Shown here: one piece after another, positions 10,875-22,140 of the stretch
Numbering within the stretch: position 1 is the stretch's first letter
Layout of the letters: each line of letters opens with the position of its first letter
NCBI GenBank assembly: GCA_021613535.1
Contig: CP075494.1
Location: 15,562,001 to 15,626,000, forward strand
Origin: Adineta vaga
Taxonomy: Eukaryota > Rotifera
Direction: 5' to 3'
DNA: 64,000 nucleotides
Made by a program: the position numbers and the translations under genes
Notes under the pieces: generated by a model
Database searches by the model: none
Seen by the model: the letters and a program-made list of their open reading frames with translations, nothing else
What the model was told of the DNA's origin: nothing

Positions 10875-11421
10875 TTAACTGCTTTTTTCTAAAAACAGAG
10901 AAAACGTTTAAATAAGTAATAAAATCGCAGAACTTACGAAAAGAATCCATCTTCTGCAATACGCCACGAGAAATATCATTTACCTGCAGAAAATGTTAAT
11001 TTCATAAGAATGGGGTTATATCAATAATTATAGGCACTTACATGACATAAGACATTCGCCATTACATTCACATTAGAAAAGATGGGATCCTGCGGTCCGC
11101 TAGGCCCATTAACATCACGTTTCAACTTTGCGATTTCGATCGTGACATCGACATCCTAAGAAAACAAGAGTTTCAAAATTTACCAATGATTGTGGTCATA
11201 TACACTCACGAGTTCTGAAATACAATATTGACTTTTTAACAGGTTTAGCACCGCACGACAAGTGTCAAACGTTAATGGTTGGCCTGATTCGAACAGAGCA
11301 CATACGGCTAAAACGGCATAATTGACACATTTCATTCGGCGTCGTTCTTCCTAAAATAAAACAGAAGAAAAATAAGAATTTTTATTTCGTTGTGAGATTG
11401 TGTTACTTGAACAATTGCCAT
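10875..11421 (-). CDS. Small helical protein of unknown function, paralogue A2
   Basis: Five exons: 11407-11421, 11210-11350, 11042-11155, 10938-10983 and 10875-10888. They give 109 residues with consistent phases. It is a paralogue of the gene at 1-482, with the same tiny first exon (MAIV-Q), the same phase-0 introns and matching cysteines (MKCVNYAVLAVC, FDTCRAV, NVLCH). Sequence identity outside these points is low, so the duplication is old or fast-evolving. The gene could extend upstream in frame (a Met at 11583 gives a hydrophobic N-terminus), but the short start is shared with the paralogue. The function is unknown. Confidence 0.6.
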
Positions 11422-12343
11422 AGAATCTGTCCAAATAAACGATTTTTTAAGATTAAACGAAGATAATGAATAGTGAGACACAGAGAAAATGTGTAGGCTA
11501 GCAAGAAAAACAGCGCATGCAAAGAAAGAATGGAAAGAGGAAACGAACATAGAAAGAAGAAAAGCCACAGGGAGAAAAGCCAATACATACCATTCTTACG
11601 CAGATGATAAAGTTCACAGGTCACAAGCAAACAGTTGTGTGTGTATGGTGCTTATTTGCTTATGAAGAGAAAATAGAAAAAAAATTTCCTTTTATAGATA
11701 TCCATCGGATACGAGATCATACGATGAATATCTTACTGCGCAATTGATTTCAGAATACAAAGGAATGTATTCATGTAATCCAGTGATAATACTATGACTT
11801 TCTTTTCAATAAGTAAAGATGTGAATAATTCGATATATATATGAAATGTCTTCATATCGATAACAAAAGATAAATCGATTCTTTGTGTTCAGTTTGTGTC
11901 TAGGTATACATTGCCGTACGTTCAAGACAAAGGAATGCTGTATATAAGAATAAAAACAAAGGATCGAAGGCTCTATTTTTCAAGCTCTCATCTTTCCTGA
12001 AGAAAGGATTTCACTCTGCTGTGTAGTAGAATTCGATGATACCACATGTTTTCTGTTCACATACTATATATCTACACTAGGCAAACGATAATACGTCATA
12101 ATCCGCATGCATGACACATTCTATTTACGCTCAAAAATAATTATTAGATTCAAATCTTTTTTCTTCATTGTCAACAATGTCATGCACTTTCCACTATGTT
12201 CGATATTATCAATAATTTTTGCTTCGATTGGTTTTCCCAAAAACCCTGAAAAACATTATGCTCACTTCCACAAAACTTACCAAATACTCATCGATGCAGA
12301 TATTTCCAAACACGCTTGTATGTCGCGTTTACCAAAAAATACA
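11422..12343. other. Intergenic stretch, no gene seen
   Basis: AT-rich sequence between the A2 gene and the CCDC61 3' fragment. The hydrophobic open frame at 11400-11630 is probably the A2 leader. Similarity to CCDC61 exon 8 starts abruptly near 12344. Confidence 0.45.
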
Positions 12344-13240
12344 ACATCGTTCAACTTCGAATGATTCACGGCGTAGTGAAAGTGAAACTCGTCATCGTTC
12401 CACAAGTATTACCAAACGATCACCATCACCAGCAGGTATAATTTCACTTATATTTTGTAAAAGATGACAAAAGCTTTTTTAGATTCTCGTGGTCGATTTA
12501 ATCCAACAGCATATATTCGTGAACGAAATATTAAACTACGACAAATTGAAATACAAAAGTGAATAGTTTATTTCATTAACAAACAATAATAGGAAATTTA
12601 CATTGTAGAAGTCGAGAGGCTCGACGAAGACGAAGTGCTGGTCGACGTGGTTCTGATTCGGACATGAGTGGTACAGTTTTCATATCATCATTGATAAAAA
12701 AAATCATGATTTCTTTCTTGCTCTAGATTTTTCTGCTCGAGGTGGAAGTAAAGCAGGATTAAGTAAATGATAAATTCTCTATCTTTTGAATTGATTCAAT
12801 AATGATTCTTTGTCTAGTTGCTAGTTTGAAATTAAATGATAGTGATGATGGTTTACGAACATCAGGTTCACGACGCAGCTCAGGTCGAAAACAAACTGTC
12901 GGATCTAAAGCAAAAGATTCAACTGATTCTGTATGTGAAACTTGAATCTTCTCATTCAATTACTTTTGATATTTGAAAATATATAGGATATGGAAGGTGC
13001 TTCTTCACCAGCTGTTTTGCGTAAAGCAACATCAAATAATGCTACAAGTTTTGTTCCATATAAATCTCATCATCAGCAAAGTATGTTTTATTTCAAAATA
13101 TTCTTCTCTGACAATTTATAAAATTGTTTTTAGATGTTGATTCGACGAAAACAGATTTAAACGATGCAAATGATATGATCGATATTGATGAACGATTGAA
13201 ATCATTGGAAAAGTTTATGAAAGAAAATTTACCCAGTTAG
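12344..13240 (+). pseudogene. CCDC61 fragment, exons 8 (part) to 14
   Basis: From the second half of exon 8 onward this matches the CCDC61 gene exon by exon, with introns at identical places: SPSPA / RFNPTAYIRERN / GRRGSDSDMSD / FSARGGSKAG / SLKLNDSDDGL / DMEGASSPAVLRKA / DIDERLKSLEKFMKENLPS and stop. The visible frame is open and the splice sites are intact, so decay is recent or the piece is still selected. There is no head domain and no plausible start (sequence before 12344 is unrelated), so I call it a truncated copy. With the inverted exon 3-4 piece at 3718-4096 it makes up most of one lost paralogue. Confidence 0.85.
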
Positions 13241-13625
13241 TGTTCTGTATAATAATGTGTATTATTTTTTAGTATTAATAGCATGAGTTTGTTTAATATT
13301 TGTTCGATAATGAATTTCAATAAAATAAGAAACTAAACCATTTATAGTTAAATGAATTATGCATAAGACGAGTGTGATTGACGAATAGATACATAAACCA
13401 TGCCATAAATTTATCTTCAGAGTGGGTGTGGGTGTCGTAGAGGGTAAATACAAGAGACCCACACCCATGGGTAACTTATTTATCCAATGTAACGATATGA
13501 ACAATATTCATGTTGGTACTTCTCCTCAATTCCTTCATACTTACACTTTTACTCTACCTTTCAGAACTAACCTATTGTGAAACAAGATAAAGTCAAAGAA
13601 CATTCGAAGAAAATACTTTTTTTTA
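13241..13625. repeat. Intergenic stretch with telomere-like GTGGG inverted repeat
   Basis: At ~13424-13478 GTGGGTGTGGGTGTC faces GACCCACACCC, separated by about 20 bp: an imperfect hairpin of TGTGGG-type units. The bdelloid telomere repeat is known to be TGTGGG-like, so this may be a short interstitial telomere relic. Coincidence of G-rich sequence is the alternative. The rest is AT-rich noncoding. Confidence 0.4.
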
Positions 13626-16062
13626 TTAAAAATGATCATTGCATGAACATTTTCCATCAGAAAAATGATGTATACGATTGGCATCACGAACAACAATTTC
13701 ACATTGACGAATTTTACTGATCAACTTGATGGCACCATCTATGAAAGAAAGACAATGATATTCAAATACATAATTTCTCTCCAGAATAGTCTGGAGGGAT
13801 GACAAAAGAATAACTTACGACAGTCACCACAAATACGAAGATTCTTCACAATTTGAATTCGTGATGGAATTGGCCGTTGAATAAAATTGTAAGCAAGTGC
13901 CAATCTTTCACTGTGACTATTGAGCACCGATTCAACAGTTTCATCAGCCATCAAAGGACGTGTTATTCAATTTGCATCAAACTTATGACCATGTTCAATA
14001 AGTTCCTTTTCTAATCGATCAAGTTCTTCATATATTTCAGATGTCCGTGGATGAGATCGATCTTGAACACGAAATACCTAAAAAATTCAATCACACATTC
14101 AAATACAATGAAGAATAGAAGCATTTTCATTTACCGCAATTTCACCGTTGAATTCTGTCCACGCCAGACCAATTTGTTTTCTTGCACCTGATTGAATCAT
14201 ATTCCATCTGATTTGTGATGCTTCTTCTAGTTCTCCTGCTGACGCAAGAGTATTAGTAAGAAGTATCGAAGCTGGTACCAAAGAGTCATCAACGTTTTGA
14301 AATAATTTTCGTATTCGATGAATTGTTTCTCTTGCCAGAGATGCATCATTTCGATTACGAATACTTGATAACAATGACACTAAAAAAGAACAAAGCTTTC
14401 ATATTTATGGCAATTGAGATGAAATCAATTCCTTTTGTTTAAATAAAATTCACAAAGCAAGATTATTTATTATAATTTTGAACAGATTTGGAAAAGATCA
14501 ATGCAAAACACTTACTATACATCGGAAGACAAGGAGATTGATGACATTCATATTCCTCAATCAGTTGCTTTGCTTCATCGAACAAAAATAATCGACTTAA
14601 ACAATCGATCTAAATGAACCATTCGTAGTTCGTTGTTTACCAATCACATCTGTATACAAACCATGGCTGTATAAGTCCACTTGTTTTTCATTTGAATTGT
14701 TGCGAAGATTGCACGAGCTTCATCAACAAGTCCTGAATGAGAACATGCATTCAAAATACAAGTGTAAGTTTTGTCAACAATCATTTTTGATGGCATTCGA
14801 TGATAAAGTTCAATTGCATCATGTCCCATTCCATTCAAACCGTATGAATTAACTATTTTCATTATCAAATAAAAGATAAGATACAAAGTAAAATACAAAC
14901 TTACTCATGGCAGTGTATGTTACATGATTTGGTTGATTGATCTGTTCAAAGACTTCTTTCGCTTCATTTATACATCCTACTTTGCCCTTTGTTTGATAAA
15001 AATCAATCGATAGATAAATACTAGTGCCTTAGACTTCTCAATATTACTCACCCACATATGAATGAGAGCACTTTGAAGTTTTAAATCATTTAACATCATA
15101 GATGGAATTTGCTTGACAATCGATCGACAACGTGATTCGATTCCAAGTTGAGCACAAGCATCGATAAGAAGAAGGAAACTAATTGAATCTGCTTGAATAC
15201 CTTCATGTTTCATTTTCTCGTAAAGATTGATAGTTTTCATAGGCATAATATGTTCATTATAGCATTTCATCATTTGTCCATAATCATTAAGAGTAAGATT
15301 CTTTTTGGCAAATAAACTCTCTGCATTTTCCAAATCACCACATTTGACAAACATATCGAAGGCAGAAGTAAGAATGTATTTATTTCCATGATAAATTGAT
15401 GACATTTGTGACCAAACTTTCTTACCAAAATCTAATGCTTGTTTTGTCTGAACTTGAGCACAACTGTTGAACAAGAGACAAAGAAGAATTCCATCTGGAT
15501 TGGTTATTTTTGAAAAGAGTTCGATTGCTTTGTCAGCCATATTATTTTTTATCAAACCTATATAGGAGGAAATTCTAGTTGTAATCCAAACCATTAATGA
15601 ATTTACCTTTCATCATTGCACCATAATGAATCAATGTTTTATTCTTCGATAAATCAAAAACACGTTGAGCATCATTTATTCGACCACATTGCACTAGAAG
15701 TAAAAAAGAATGATTTGGATTTCGTCAAAAAACAGAAACTTACTATAAAAATGAATAAGTGTTGTTTGAATGTAACTGTTGTTCAATAAACTATCTGAGA
15801 GATTTTTATGAATAATTTGACCACGTTCGAGGTAGCCTAACTGAGTGCAAGCTTTAAGTGCTTGAACAATAATTCTATCTGTTAGAATTGTTTGATGTTT
15901 ATGTTTATCTAACAGGTCAAGTGCTTTAACGAATTCTTTTCTATCGTTTAGTTTCTTCATTTCAATGTCAATATTTATCTGTCTTGAATTGGTTATTGTA
16001 CGTAAAAGATTGAAATATTTCGATTTTGAGTGATGAGAGATAATACTGAAGGTGGTGAACAT
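13626..16062 (-). pseudogene. DYW-type pentatricopeptide repeat protein, copy 1 (nonsense codon before deaminase domain)
   Basis: Nine exons: 15744-16062, 15607-15693, 15052-15557, 14905-14986, 14662-14852, 14516-14609, 14135-14379, 13819-14077 and 13626-13738. They total 632 codons. DYW-PPR proteins are organellar RNA C-to-U editing factors in plants and have been reported in bdelloids. PPR repeats fill residues ~50-430 (for example TYTCILNACSHSGLVDEARAIF). An E-type region follows (AWTEFNGEIA, RVQDRSHP), then the deaminase with HSE and CGDC-H. The last intron (80 bp) restores [13 protein letters not shown]. The C-terminus is NDHF rather than DYW. The codon at 13967-13969 is TGA where copies 2 and 3 have TGG (DASWITRP). 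The protein would stop just before the deaminase, so I call a pseudogene or a truncated gene. Confidence 0.85.
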
Positions 16063-18606
16063 CTAAAATAATAAATCAAATAATATTTCTATTGACTTCA
16101 TATGATTAATCATTTTCGAATTTTTCTTGGTTGTTTTGTTTTTATTTCTAGACAAAATGAGAATGATTGATCAAAGAAACTAATAACGTCGGATTTCAAT
16201 TTTAAAAACAATTTTCAGTCGTGACCATAATTAATATTTACAGTAGAATAAATATTAATGTCTGTATCTAACATTTGATTTCATATGGAAAAGAGAATAA
16301 TTAATATTGATCATAACATATTAATTCTAGATAGAAAAAGATTTCATTCTAGTCATTTAATTTTCGTTTTTCTTCTCAAATTTTATTTGCGCTTAAAAGA
16401 TCGATAGAAATCATTCATATCTATTTCTTATATTAATAGATGTCGTTAGTAAAAGACGAAATGAGAATAAGCAACGTAGTGAAGTAGTCCTTCTCGTTGT
16501 TAGTATCATGTATTTATCTTTATCTCCACTTAATTCAATCATTTGCATTAATAAAACAAAATTATGTTATATAATCGGAAAGTATCAATGTGAAAAAAAA
16601 CGTTTTCTATGGTAAAAACGTTTAATTACTGTTAATAAAACTAAGCATCCTAACAGAAGTGAAAACTTGCAATTGAATTGTAATTTTTCACCATATTTTC
16701 ATGCGATGTTTTATCGAATTGGTTACTGCGATGTAATATTCGTTGTGCACATCTTGTCAACGAATACATTGAAGAGAGCAGCAAACAACTAGTATATAAA
16801 CTAATTAAAATTGGAATTACGAAACTCGTAGCTACTGATCGATTGGACAAAACAGTACATGTTTCATTAGTCTTTCTACATATGCCATTTTCTATGAATG
16901 AAAAAAAGAAAGCCTACAACACGATGTTAGTTCAGTTAGCTTGAAAACATTTGATTTGAACGAATTCCTCATTCAATAGTGAAAACGAACTCTTATTTAC
17001 TTTCATTATGACCACAAGAAGTCTTTTCTTTTGATAATGAGAGAAAAATTAGTAATAGTTGAATATATTCAAGTAACATTGTTCTAGTTCTTTCTGAAAC
17101 GATCTTTCAACTCATGTTACTAGATTCATTTCGTTTCAGAGGTCTTTCAGTAACTTGGTGGATGAAAACATTTGAGTACAGTTATGATCGGTAATAGCTA
17201 TATAAAATGTATTTATTTGTTTGTGAATAAAAATTCACTCTGGCACAATTAACTAATCAGACTTGTCATGTCTTTGTCCGACACCTGTTACAATAATGTC
17301 CGCTGTGTTCCATTTTGCACAAGGACTCATCATAACCTATTTCATAGTCGGAACCAACATACAAAGATTACTTCGATCTGAAAAATAAAAGTATTAGTAA
17401 AGCTTGTATTTTCTAATCATTATTAAACATAGAGATGGAAACCATGTAAATCTGTATCGAAGAAGACGAAATTATTATGAAAGAAAACAAAATGATATAA
17501 GTTTAGTAATTACAAGAGAATGAAAGTATACTTTTTCAGTTGTTTGCTACTCATGCAGGTCAGATATATCTATGAATGTGTCGTATATACACGATAAGAA
17601 ACGTCTTCTTGTTCTATGTGAAATAGAAAGCCAACATACATATATGATTTCTGATAGTTTTATAGCTGAGTGTTGATTTTTTGCAAACCTACTATAGTCC
17701 TTTGATTTATGATATAAAGTAACTGTGTGAGAAAAGAAGTAACAGTAAAAAATGTTGAACTGAGTGTAAAGGTGCGCATGTGCAGAAGAGGTGTAGTTAT
17801 GGATGTAGTATGGGTGAAACAGAGACACATAAATCCGTACTCGCCCATTCCGTCACACATCATGACAGAACTCCAAGAAAAGATTAAACATATACTTGTT
17901 AACTACATTGCTTTATGAAATAAGTAAAAGAATATTGTACAGTATTCCACTATAAATATGAACAAGAAATTTTTTGTACGTAACTTTTTTATTTAACGAA
18001 GAAAACTAATCATTACCCACAGTTACAATTTCATTTATCTTTAATGTCTACTTTTCAATGAAATGCGCGAATCAATTGGTTCTAGATGTCAAAATCGAAT
18101 TTTCTTCACACAAGATATGAAAGGTGCTTTCTTACTTTCCAGAATTTATAAAATGTTCAAACGTTGATTTAATAAAATCAAACAATGGTTGATCATAATA
18201 TTATTGATCATCAGACGGAAAAAGTGCTCTCGAGAGAAATATTATAAGCCAAGGTTATCGAATGTGCTCAAAGAGATTCCCGATGGAAAACATCTAAATC
18301 TATATACACATTCAAGGTCTCATTGAATTCGTCTAGATAAATGCATATTCGTTTCCTTTCTATCTCGGAAATGTTTATAATGGAAATTGCTAAGTAAAAA
18401 GACGACTACATGATTGATTCGATTAGGAAACGATAGAAAACGCGATGTGATGACAATAATTCAATACTGTACTTGAAAGATAAGTAACTAAATGAGAATG
18501 AAAAACAATCATTAGTCCATAAATATTGGATTTTATCTTTATTAAGTCGAAAGAATTCATGTTTTTGAAACATATTTCGCATACAGATATAAGAAAGAAA
18601 AAAAAT
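16063..18606. other. 2.5-kb intergenic region, no gene seen
   Basis: The first ~400 bp upstream of the PPR gene resemble the flank upstream of PPR copy 2 (57200-57600), so the duplication includes the promoter. No supported open frame, RNA gene or repeat was found in the rest. Short frames near 17550-17920 lack coding character. Confidence 0.45.
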
Positions 18607-19983
18607 TTACATGTGTGTTGATGCCGTGTTTGTTTGTTCATCTTCATCTTCCCTAACAAGTATAATAGCTTCTGTAGCTAATCGAACAATCAATGGACCA
18701 AGTAATGCTCCCCATGGTCCTAATAATTCTAATCCACCGAAAATTGTTAATAATAATACTAATGTTGACATCTGTAATGATCCTAATTTAGAAAAGAGTG
18801 GTCGAAGTAAATTATCAATTGAACCAATTGCTAATACGCCAACCGTGATCATAATAACGGCTTTAACATAAGATTGTTGAATAAATAGTCCAACTGTTAT
18901 AGGAATCCAAACAATTGCTGTTCCAAGTATAGGAATTAATGAACAAAGACCCGTTAAAACGCCGAGAGCATACCAACGTGGAATTTGTAAACATAAATAG
19001 GCAATAGCTGCAACAAAACCTTGAACAACACATGTTAAACATACACCAATTAATAGACCTCGACCTGTTTCATGAAAAGCATCATAAAATCGATTCATAT
19101 GTTTAGTGGACAATGGACTATGTCGAATTGCCCATGTCCAAAGTTCACTTCCATGTAAGAGAAATGAATATGTTGAAACCAAAAAGATCAAAAGACCAAT
19201 AATAAACTAGAGAAAGAGAAAGAAAATTCCTATAAAATTGTTTCTTCGTTCTATTTTACTTGCGCTGTTACACCAGCAACAGTTGATATAACTGATAAAG
19301 CTTTTCCGCCAAATAATTGTAGAACATCTGTAATACCATCACGTTGCATTAACAAACGTTCTAAAAATTGAATAGTTGTATTCTTTCCTCCACGAATAAA
19401 ATTAACGAAATCGAAATCATTCGTTTGATTCGAACCATTTTTTGTTATATTCTCATTGTTTGGTGGAACAATTAGATTGATTGCATGTCGAGCTGTGGTA
19501 GAATTCGATATACTTGCAACGAAGTTGATTGTTGAACCAGTTAAAGCAATGATAATCAAAACAATAGGTAAAATAACAACAAGAACAAGAAAGACAAGAA
19601 GAAATGCCGCGATAGCTGAGCGTGAACGTTTTTCTCGACATCGATTCATTAATGGTCTATGTAAACAAATAAAACAAAATAGAAAGAATAATAAATGACA
19701 TGTTGTTTGCTTACAGATGATTCACGAGCCATTCAAGAATTGGCCGACAGATACTCGACAACCAAATGGAAAGGATTAAGATTGTTACATAACGCCAAAT
19801 GATAATTAAAGAACTTAAAGATAAAATTAATGCACACCATCGCATTAAACGATGTTCAACTAATGTCTTTCGTGTTAACATTGGAGAGAATTTCTTTTGA
19901 TCAGTTGGAAAAATAGGACTAGTGACTAGTTGAATATTTTCTTCTGACGAAGAAATCGCTATTTGTATATTATTCTTATTCAT
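18607..19983 (-). CDS. AI-2E family transporter (PF01594-like), copy 1
   Basis: Three exons, 19715-19983, 19260-19656 and 18607-19206, give 421 residues. The protein has about eight membrane helices, a loop domain after the first helices, and the family C-terminal core: LIPILGTAIVWIPI, GSIDNLLRPLF, FGGLELLGPWGALLGPLIV. The family covers bacterial PerM/TqsA-type exporters; TMEM245 is the known animal member but is about twice as long. The short bacterial-like length suggests horizontal origin or a separate eukaryotic branch, which is undecided. Substrate unknown. It is nearly identical to the copy at 25501-26878 except for the first and last residues. The start is uncertain: copy 2 begins MSKEKN, and that ATG (~20070) is also present here but followed by ~90 bp of extra sequence with a stop. 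Confidence 0.82.
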
Positions 19984-20919
19984 TTTTGCTTGCTTTCAGA
20001 CGGACGAGTTTTATTTTCTTTGATTGTCTTCACTCATATGCTGTTGTTGTTCTATACTACGCATATTCTTTTCCTTTGACATAGAAGAAGAGGAAGAAAA
20101 AGAAAGAAAGACATGTTGCAGCAAAGTTGAATGAATAAGAGAAAAAACAATATGAATAAAATAATATCGAATGTCAGTACCAATCCCTACAGTAAAAGAA
20201 GAAAGAATGACAATATACCCAAAGCAGAACTTCTAAAAAAATAAGAAATTGTTTTCTTCGATTATAGGAAAATATATCTTACTATAGAATCTCCATATAT
20301 GTAATTAATACTAATCAAACACGAAAAGGATGGGTATACTTCTTAAACTCTAATGAAGAGAGTTTTTCAACCGTTAATGTTCTAATCAACAAGATCGACA
20401 TTGATAGAAGAAAAAGACGACGATTCTCTAAAGAATTGAACTAGTCATAGTATGATCACATAACGAGAATTTATTCGGAATGATTTGTATGTTTCTTGGA
20501 AAAGTATTTCTTCTTGATAGAACAAAAAAAAAGAAAAGGAACCATCGATAGACTCGTTGTACTGTTTCTCCCCATAGATTAATCTCAATTCTTTATAAAT
20601 CTATTTTAGTTAATATAGAGAAAGCGATTGATTTATTTATCCAATCTAAAAGAATTCTCAAACATCTGCATAATACAATAATTCATACGTTCTTCAGGAT
20701 ATACATTGTATTATGTTGTTATTTACCCGAATAAACGACTGTCACATCATTATCTTCAAAATCTATCCAAACAAATGTCGCAATACTGTCTGGTAGAATC
20801 TGTTCTCATGTCTAATCATTCCACTTTCGAGTATTACATACATCTAGGAAAAGAATAAAGAGTTGCGTTCAAATGCCTATGACAAATATTTTATTATGAA
20901 AAATTAAAATTCTCTTGAT
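19984..20919. other. Spacer of the segmental duplication, unit 1
   Basis: No gene. The sequence is very similar to 26880-27720 in unit 2, with few substitutions, although it is noncoding. That points to a recent duplication or to sequence homogenisation. Confidence 0.6.
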
Positions 20920-22140
20920 CTAAACGTACACAGGTACAGGTTTAAAATTGTGTCTCTTTCGAAATAGAACTATAAAAAATATAACAAGACTAACACTAAT
21001 AAATAGCAAGAAAACGAGACCAACACCGATAAAAAATGATAACCATGAAAATGATGGATAACGATCGATAGAATTAGGATTTTTCGATGATTCAAATATT
21101 TTAGGTGTTGAAAATGAAATGATGTCATCATATTCTTGAATATCTTCTATCGCTGATATATTATTCATATCAAGAAATGTCGATATTGTTGTTGTTGTTG
21201 ATGATGATCGTCTAAATAGAAATTTCAAGAAGATTTCAATTGAAAAAACTTTTCTTTACCTTTGTGTTTCATTTCGTTCTTGTTCACTTGTTTGATTCAT
21301 AAGAAAACTCATCATATCAACGTCAACAGCATCATCAAATAGATCGACAGCTGAAAAATGTTCATCAGTAATATTTTTCTCATGAATTGTTTCATTTAAA
21401 ATATGAATTAATTCTTCTTCATTCATCATCAAAGGATATTTCTCTTTAAAATATTCACTTACAACTTGACAATCACTAAAAGTACATAATTTCGAACAAG
21501 TTGAATCAATATTTTGTTCAACTTTCAAATACGATTGAATATGATCAATAAAAAGTCGATCACAATTACATTCAGTTGAATTTTCAAAACGAGGATAAAG
21601 AATATTGATTTGTAGTTGAGAATGATTTTACGTAAACGTGAACCTAATCTTAAATGTCGAATATGACGAGCAGCTAGAAGAGTTTTTTCTGTAATATGTT
21701 CAATATTTAATGTTATTGAATCTAAGGTTGGAATGAAATGATTGATTATGTTTTTCTTGAAATATATTTGAATTTAATGAATATTCATGAAATATTATTT
21801 GAGTAAAACCAATAAAACGAAGAGAAATTTCGATTTGAATATTAGAATTTGTTGCGGAAAATAATATTGATAATATATCAAATTAATTCAATTGAATTTC
21901 TAAATGATTATTACTTAAAAATTCTAAAGAAATTGTACGAAATTGATATTAATGCAGAAAATCCGATCCAAATGGTACTTGAAAAGTTTTTTCATTTAAA
22001 GATTTTTCTTGACAATAGAAATCTGAATAAGTGTGTGTTGGTAAATCAATATTTGATTGAAAACATGAACAATTTGTTGGAGAAATTACAAATTGAAAAA
22101 TAAGGAATAATTCAATTCAAATAAATACAAAATTCATTCT
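20920..22140 (-). pseudogene. LRR-like type I membrane protein, degenerate copy
   Basis: Homologue of the intact gene at 27721-29532. The last exon (20920-21211, membrane helix and short tail) and the adjacent 3' part of exon 1 (21260 to ~21628) are almost identical to it. Then about 118 bp are deleted at a GATT junction near 21626, and a second, larger deletion (~440 bp) follows near 21738. Beyond this the sequence is only roughly 75% similar and carries stops and frameshifts, including a TGA soon after the old start near 22130. The gene cannot make the ectodomain. Confidence 0.85.

Noticed and set aside
13739-13818. Reading the DYW domain straight through to FLS-stop as the C-terminus
   Set aside because: That segment is the last intron: splicing GTAAGT to TTTCATAG gives [13 protein letters not shown] in all three copies, the expected deaminase sequence.
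18611-19698. Plus-strand frames over the AI-2E transporter
   Set aside because: Antisense of a well-supported membrane protein; the same applies to 26345-26587.
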